Program-made: the position numbers and the translations under genes | Shown here: positions 63,133 to 64,000 of the stretch, one piece after another | Layout: each line of letters begins with the position of its first letter | Position numbering within the stretch: position 1 is the stretch's first letter | Notes under the pieces: model-generated | Database searches by the model: none | The model's input: the letters and a program-made list of their open reading frames with translations, nothing else | Told to the model about the DNA's origin: nothing | NCBI RefSeq assembly: GCF_037026715.1 | Contig: NZ_JBANCG010000011.1 | Location: 1-64,000 of the forward strand | DNA: 64,000 bases | Origin: Breoghania sp037026715 | Lineage (GTDB): Bacteria; Pseudomonadota; Alphaproteobacteria; Rhizobiales; Stappiaceae | Reading direction: 5' to 3'

Positions 63133-64000
63133 TATCCCTTCTCGTGCAAAAGCTTTTTCAGCAAAAGATTGGCCATCCAGTCATGGCCCCGGTCGGTAAA
63201 ATGAATCCGGTCGACGAAAAGCCAGAAGTCGTCCGGCAAGCTTTCCCGAATGAACGGCACGATATCGATGAACGGCACGCCGAGGTCTTTTGCCCCGCTG
63301 GCAAGCCGGTCCCGATAATCGCGGTAGGCGTCTTCCTCCAGAATGTCACCGTATGTTTCGGCGAACCGGCCCTTCCTCTCCAGCTCGGTGAAGAGGGCCT
63401 CTTCTTCGCGGGTGCCCGTCTTGCGCACCCAGTTGGCGAGAGGTTGCAGGACGAAAGTCAGCTCCGCCCCAACATCTCGCGCCATAGCCCGCCAGTTCGC
63501 GAGATTGCGAAGCACCAGCCGGGCGGCTTGGTCGATCTGCTCCTCCAGCGTCGGCACTTCGTCCGCCGCAGCGGCCGCCTTGCGCGCGTTCTGGAACCAA
63601 GACGAGAAGCGCGACTGCTTTCGCGCGCCCATGGCGTCGAAAAAGTCGTTGCACATGAAAAACGCACCATGCTCCTGACGCAGCCGCTTCGGCAGCCGCG
63701 CAAGGCCCAGGTCGTTGAAACCCGAGAAGAGCACGATTTCCTTCACCTTGGGCAGATGATGGCGGTTGAGGGCGAACAGGATCATCTCCTGCGTGGAGTT
63801 GAAGCTGCGCCCACCGAAATTAATCCAAGGCAAGCCGCGCGGATCGATCTCGCTGAGCCGCGAGGCCAGCGTATGCCGGTCGCCGCTCGCCCCGATCCCG
63901 AAGACCGTCGAACTCCCGGCGATCACCCGTACCGCGTCGATACCGTCATGGTCGGCAACGGAATAATCCCGGCCGCGGCTCTGCGAATAGCGAAAGCCGA
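63132..64000 (-). CDS. SGNH/GDSL-like hydrolase, 5' end outside window
   Basis: The reading frame is open to the right edge, so the start is outside; at least 289 residues are present. SGNH blocks are visible: SSTVFGIGASGD (nucleophile Ser region), LFSGFNDLGLA (Gly-x-Asn-Asp) and, near the C-terminus, DRIHFTDRGHDW (Asp-x-x-His). It is an esterase/lipase/acyltransferase-type enzyme. Similar SGNH proteins are encoded beside SxtI-type carbamoyltransferases. It is coupled to the 33-residue protein by the TAATG overlap. A GTG at 63926 could be read as a start but lies within the domain. Confidence 0.85.
   Translation of the reverse strand, partial: GFRYSQSRGRDYSVADHDGIDAVRVIAGSSTVFGIGASGDRHTLASRLSEIDPRGLPWINFGGRSFNSTQEMILFALNRHHLPKVKEIVLFSGFNDLGLARLPKRLRQEHGAFFMCNDFFDAMGARKQSRFSSWFQNARKAAAAADEVPTLEEQIDQAARLVLRNLANWRAMARDVGAELTFVLQPLANWVRKTGTREEEALFTELERKGRFAETYGDILEEDAYRDYRDRLASGAKDLGVPFIDIVPFIRESLPDDFWLFVDRIHFTDRGHDWMANLLLKKLLHEKG

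Overview
The window looks like a chromosomal segment of a high-GC alphaproteobacterium, most likely Hyphomicrobiales (Rhizobiales). The clues are an NDUFA12-type complex I accessory protein, a class II (B12-dependent) ribonucleotide reductase with a NrdR-like box, a rhizobial-type SUF operon (second desulfurase-sufB-sufC-sufD-sufS-sufT-sufA), candidate Irr and RirA boxes at the iron genes, and LacI/GntR-controlled ABC uptake operons. I cannot name genus or species. No rRNA, tRNA, CRISPR array, insertion sequence or prophage gene was seen.

Layout. 1-2.7 kb: small genes (P-loop ATPase, a coupled LysE/NTF2-like/cupin trio, an RNA-ligase-fold protein). 2.7-11 kb: a Na+-NQR-type operon (nqrABCDEF-apbE-nqrM-CBS) divergent from a pentaheme cytochrome c; its NqrB is short and appears to lack the usual covalent-FMN region. 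11-20 kb: housekeeping genes (Lrp regulator, aminotransferase, pyrC, thioredoxin-like protein, parE, DEAD-box helicase, diguanylate cyclase). 20-28 kb: SUF Fe-S assembly operon with a TenA-like gene coupled to its end. 28-32.5 kb: hydrolase, then the ferrous-iron uptake operon feoA-feoA-feoB-feoC. 32.8-38.9 kb: NDUFA12-like protein, a response regulator and nrdJ. 39-40.3 kb: a compositionally different patch with a DUF1566-type exported protein and inverted repeats. 40.3-48.5 kb: GntR regulator, dipeptide/oligopeptide-type ABC importer and a cytosolic gamma-glutamyltransferase. 48.8-55.7 kb: ribose-type sugar ABC importer, sugar kinase, GatZ-family protein and LacI regulator, probably for tagatose or a related sugar.

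55.8-64.0 kb (reading leftward, open at the right edge) is the most unusual part: SGNH hydrolase, a 33-residue protein, a tandem haem-oxygenase-like iron enzyme, a NodU/SxtI-type carbamoyltransferase, a 48-residue membrane protein, a class III aminotransferase, a formyltransferase-fold protein and a LysE-type exporter. The two tiny proteins resemble the SxtK/DUF5989 and SxtJ partners that often accompany such carbamoyltransferases. I read the block as a candidate uncharacterised small-molecule or surface-modification pathway. Functions there are inferred from family signatures and gene order only.
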